A program made the position numbers and the translations under genes. Shown here one piece after another: positions 4,758-6,110 of a stretch of 6,110 nt of DNA. Positions within the stretch are counted from its first letter, which is position 1. Every line of letters starts with the position of its first letter. The notes below the pieces were generated by a model. That model did not search any database. It was not told the DNA's origin and worked only from the letters and a program-made list of their open reading frames with translations. The stretch spans positions 1 to 6,110 of the forward strand of contig JACQYJ010000226.1 in the NCBI GenBank assembly GCA_016208525.1. Direction: 5' to 3'. This stretch comes from Deltaproteobacteria bacterium. GTDB taxonomy: Bacteria; Desulfobacterota; JAENJC01.

Positions 4758-4902
4758 TGGGATAAACCGGAAATTCACGAATCCCTCAGGGATACAGGGA
4801 TAATGGGGACGCAACCCTTTAAGAACAGGCGGGGACGTCCGTTACTATAATACAATACCAGTGGATTGATACTGAAAGTTATTGAATATCTCAGGAGGCA
4901 GT
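4758..4902 (+). other. Intergenic spacer with repeat-like GGGGACG motifs
   Basis: This spacer separates the DUF3368 gene from the hydrolase gene. GGGGACG occurs twice (4805-4811 and 4831-4837), and a self-complementary 13-mer, ATCCCTCAGGGAT, lies at 4781-4793. Strings of the GGGGACGC...CCCTTTAAGAACAGGCGGGGACG type recall intergenic REP-like sequences, from memory only. The spacer also supplies the probable promoter of the hydrolase gene. Confidence 0.4.
4846..4851 (+). promoter_or_regulatory. Consensus -10 box upstream of the hydrolase gene
   Basis: TATAAT is a perfect -10 hexamer placed 51 bp before the ATG at 4903, with transcription expected from about 4858. The best -35 candidate, AGAACA at 4822-4827 (18-nt spacer), matches only 3 of 6 bases, so the promoter may be moderate or activator-dependent. 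Confidence 0.5.
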
Positions 4903-6039
4903 ATGAAAACACTTTCCCTTTACTACGCCACAAACCGAAAGCATGAAGGCAGTGACCGATGGCATCCCACATCTTATGGGAAAAACTTCAGCGATGACGG
5001 CGCGGAGAATCTCCGGTTCGGCTGGTTGAATCTGTCGGCGGACGAAAAGGTAATTGATAAGCATCATAAGAGGAAAGGCGCTTATGGAGTTGGAGATGGG
5101 GTGTCCCTTGCAACTTACCTGACTGAACAGGCCAGGGGCGCGAAGATCGAGGCGTATAAGGAGAAGCTCGACCCTAATGTCGCAGATATCCATCAGGAGA
5201 ATGCGAAGCTCGGTTCCCTTGCCATGTTCGATGACCTGAAAAAGGAGATGATGGACAAGACCGACGTTCTAATATACATCCACGGCTTCAACGTCTCATG
5301 GCATGAGGCGGTCGGTTCCGCCCTTGCGCTTCAGGAGATGCTTAATAATTCTCCGACAAAAGACCCGGATCAGAATCTCCTGGTTATCCTCTTTACCTGG
5401 CCGTCAGACGGGATGGCCCTCCCTTTCGTCTCCTACAAATCGGACAGGACCGAGGCGCAGGCATCTGGTTATGCCTTTGGCAGGGGGATGCTGAAGGTCA
5501 GGGACTTCCTCATGACTTTGAAGAAGGATGGCGGAGGGTTATGCGGGCAGGATATACACCTCCTCTGCCACTCTATGGGGAACTATGTCCTGCAGAACAC
5601 GATTGAGCGGATATACGACCATACCTCCGGTTCTGCCCTTCCGAGGGTATTCGAGCATATATTCATGTGCGCCCCTGACGTGGACGACAACGCCCTGGAG
5701 ACTGACAAGGAGATGGGAAGGGTGCATGAGCTGGCGAGGTTTGTGAACGTCTACCACAATGAGGGGGACAAGGCGATGTATGTCTCGGATTATACGAAGG
5801 GAAATCCTGAAAGACTCGGGACAAAAGGGGCTGCAAGGCCGATGCAGATGCACAACAAGGTCAACCAGATAGATTGCTCTCCCGTCGTGAAGGGTCAAGG
5901 GCTGGTCGAGCACAGCTATTATCTGATGGGAAAGGTGAATGAGGACATAAGGCAGAGCATAGACGGGATGCCGCATGATTCCGGTGCGCGCCGCCGCAAT
6001 CTCAGTCCGAAGGGTCCAAATGTCTGGGTTATGAAATGA
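4903..6039 (+). CDS. Alpha/beta hydrolase, DUF900 type (esterase/lipase-like)
   Basis: This complete 378-residue protein has the DUF900 alpha/beta-hydrolase layout, a family of putative serine esterases or lipases without an assigned substrate. It opens with LSLYYATNRK (4-13), the family's YATNR signature. The fold core follows: VLIYIHGFNVSW (122-133, oxyanion-hole HGF), LLVILFTWPSDG (159-170), the nucleophile elbow LLCHSMGNYVL (220-230) with Ser224, IFMCAPDVD (253-261), and FVNVYHNEGDKAM (280-292). Asp289 is the likely catalytic acid and His337 in VEHSYYL the likely base, so the triad looks intact. The elbow has Cys before the HSMG instead of the common Gly. No signal peptide or membrane segment is seen, suggesting a cytosolic enzyme. 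I start at ATG 4903 because AGGAGG (4893-4898) lies 4 nt before it; the in-frame TTG at 4882 lies before that RBS. It stands alone with its own -10 box. Confidence 0.92.
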   Translation: MKTLSLYYATNRKHEGSDRWHPTSYGKNFSDDGAENLRFGWLNLSADEKVIDKHHKRKGAYGVGDGVSLATYLTEQARGAKIEAYKEKLDPNVADIHQENAKLGSLAMFDDLKKEMMDKTDVLIYIHGFNVSWHEAVGSALALQEMLNNSPTKDPDQNLLVILFTWPSDGMALPFVSYKSDRTEAQASGYAFGRGMLKVRDFLMTLKKDGGGLCGQDIHLLCHSMGNYVLQNTIERIYDHTSGSALPRVFEHIFMCAPDVDDNALETDKEMGRVHELARFVNVYHNEGDKAMYVSDYTKGNPERLGTKGAARPMQMHNKVNQIDCSPVVKGQGLVEHSYYLMGKVNEDIRQSIDGMPHDSGARRRNLSPKGPNVWVMK

Positions 6040-6072
6040 GTATGAGGCCGTTCAACGACAGAAAAAAGTAGG

Positions 6073-6102
6073 ACCTAAATCCTGCAATCGAACCACAGAG
6101 CA
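6073..6102 (+). repeat. 30-bp dispersed repeat, copy 2
   Basis: Identical to 1952-1981 except for one base (G at 6090). It begins 33 bp after the hydrolase stop codon and is preceded by GTAGG where copy 1 has GGT. The inverted-repeat arm that adjoins copy 1 is absent here. The element may continue past the window edge; the last bases (ACGGAGGA) diverge from copy 1. Confidence 0.8.
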
Positions 6103-6110
6103 ACGGAGGA

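Noticed and set aside
4781..4793. Self-complementary ATCCCTCAGGGAT after the DUF3368 gene, considered as a terminator
   Set aside because: The loop would be too small, the stem is short, and no T-run follows on either strand.
5539..5976. Minus-strand 145-codon frame opposite the hydrolase gene
   Set aside because: Antisense shadow of a complete DUF900 hydrolase with intact catalytic motifs.
1..6110. CRISPR arrays, tRNA or rRNA genes
   Set aside because: No regularly spaced repeats, no cloverleaf-like sequence and no rRNA-like stretch were seen on either strand.

Overview
This 6.1 kb window is bacterial chromosome from a mid-GC organism that uses TTG starts and strong Shine-Dalgarno sites. 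The DnaK sequence, the BrnT/BrnA, UPF0175/DUF3368 and DUF900 families, and the dispersed repeats together resemble Nitrospirota or the former Deltaproteobacteria. That placement is an impression from protein style, not a proven assignment.

Layout: (1) Positions 1-1651, minus strand: the first 550 codons of dnaK, running off the left edge, with a good RBS and a near-consensus sigma70-type promoter (1693-1721). (2) Positions 1652-2349: about 700 bases with no convincing gene. After the dnaK promoter they hold a large inverted repeat (1898-1952), one copy of a 30-bp dispersed repeat (1952-1981), a ~140-bp nested palindrome resembling a MITE or REP element (2016-2155), and a G-rich stretch ending in a 44-bp repeat (2284-2327). 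(3) Positions 2350-2918, minus strand: a brnT-brnA toxin-antitoxin operon whose toxin gene is broken by one extra A in an A5 run. (4) Positions 3065-3725, plus strand: a second copy of the 44-bp repeat, then a near-consensus promoter and two tightly coupled small genes of unknown function, organised like a toxin-antitoxin pair. (5) Positions 3726-3987: a spacer with a 50-base pure purine tract. (6) Positions 3988-4757, plus strand: a UPF0175 antitoxin and DUF3368 PIN-like toxin pair overlapping by 4 nt. (7) Positions 4903-6039, plus strand: a complete alpha/beta hydrolase of the DUF900 type. (8) Positions 6073-6102: the second copy of the 30-bp repeat (29/30 identical to the one at 1952).

Overall, a housekeeping chaperone gene is followed by an accessory islet. 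It contains two recognisable toxin-antitoxin modules, one of them with a decayed toxin, one unrecognised two-gene cassette, and one lone hydrolase. Repeat-like spacers separate these units and no transposase or integrase is present. The most promising candidate for something undescribed is the 3193-3725 gene pair.
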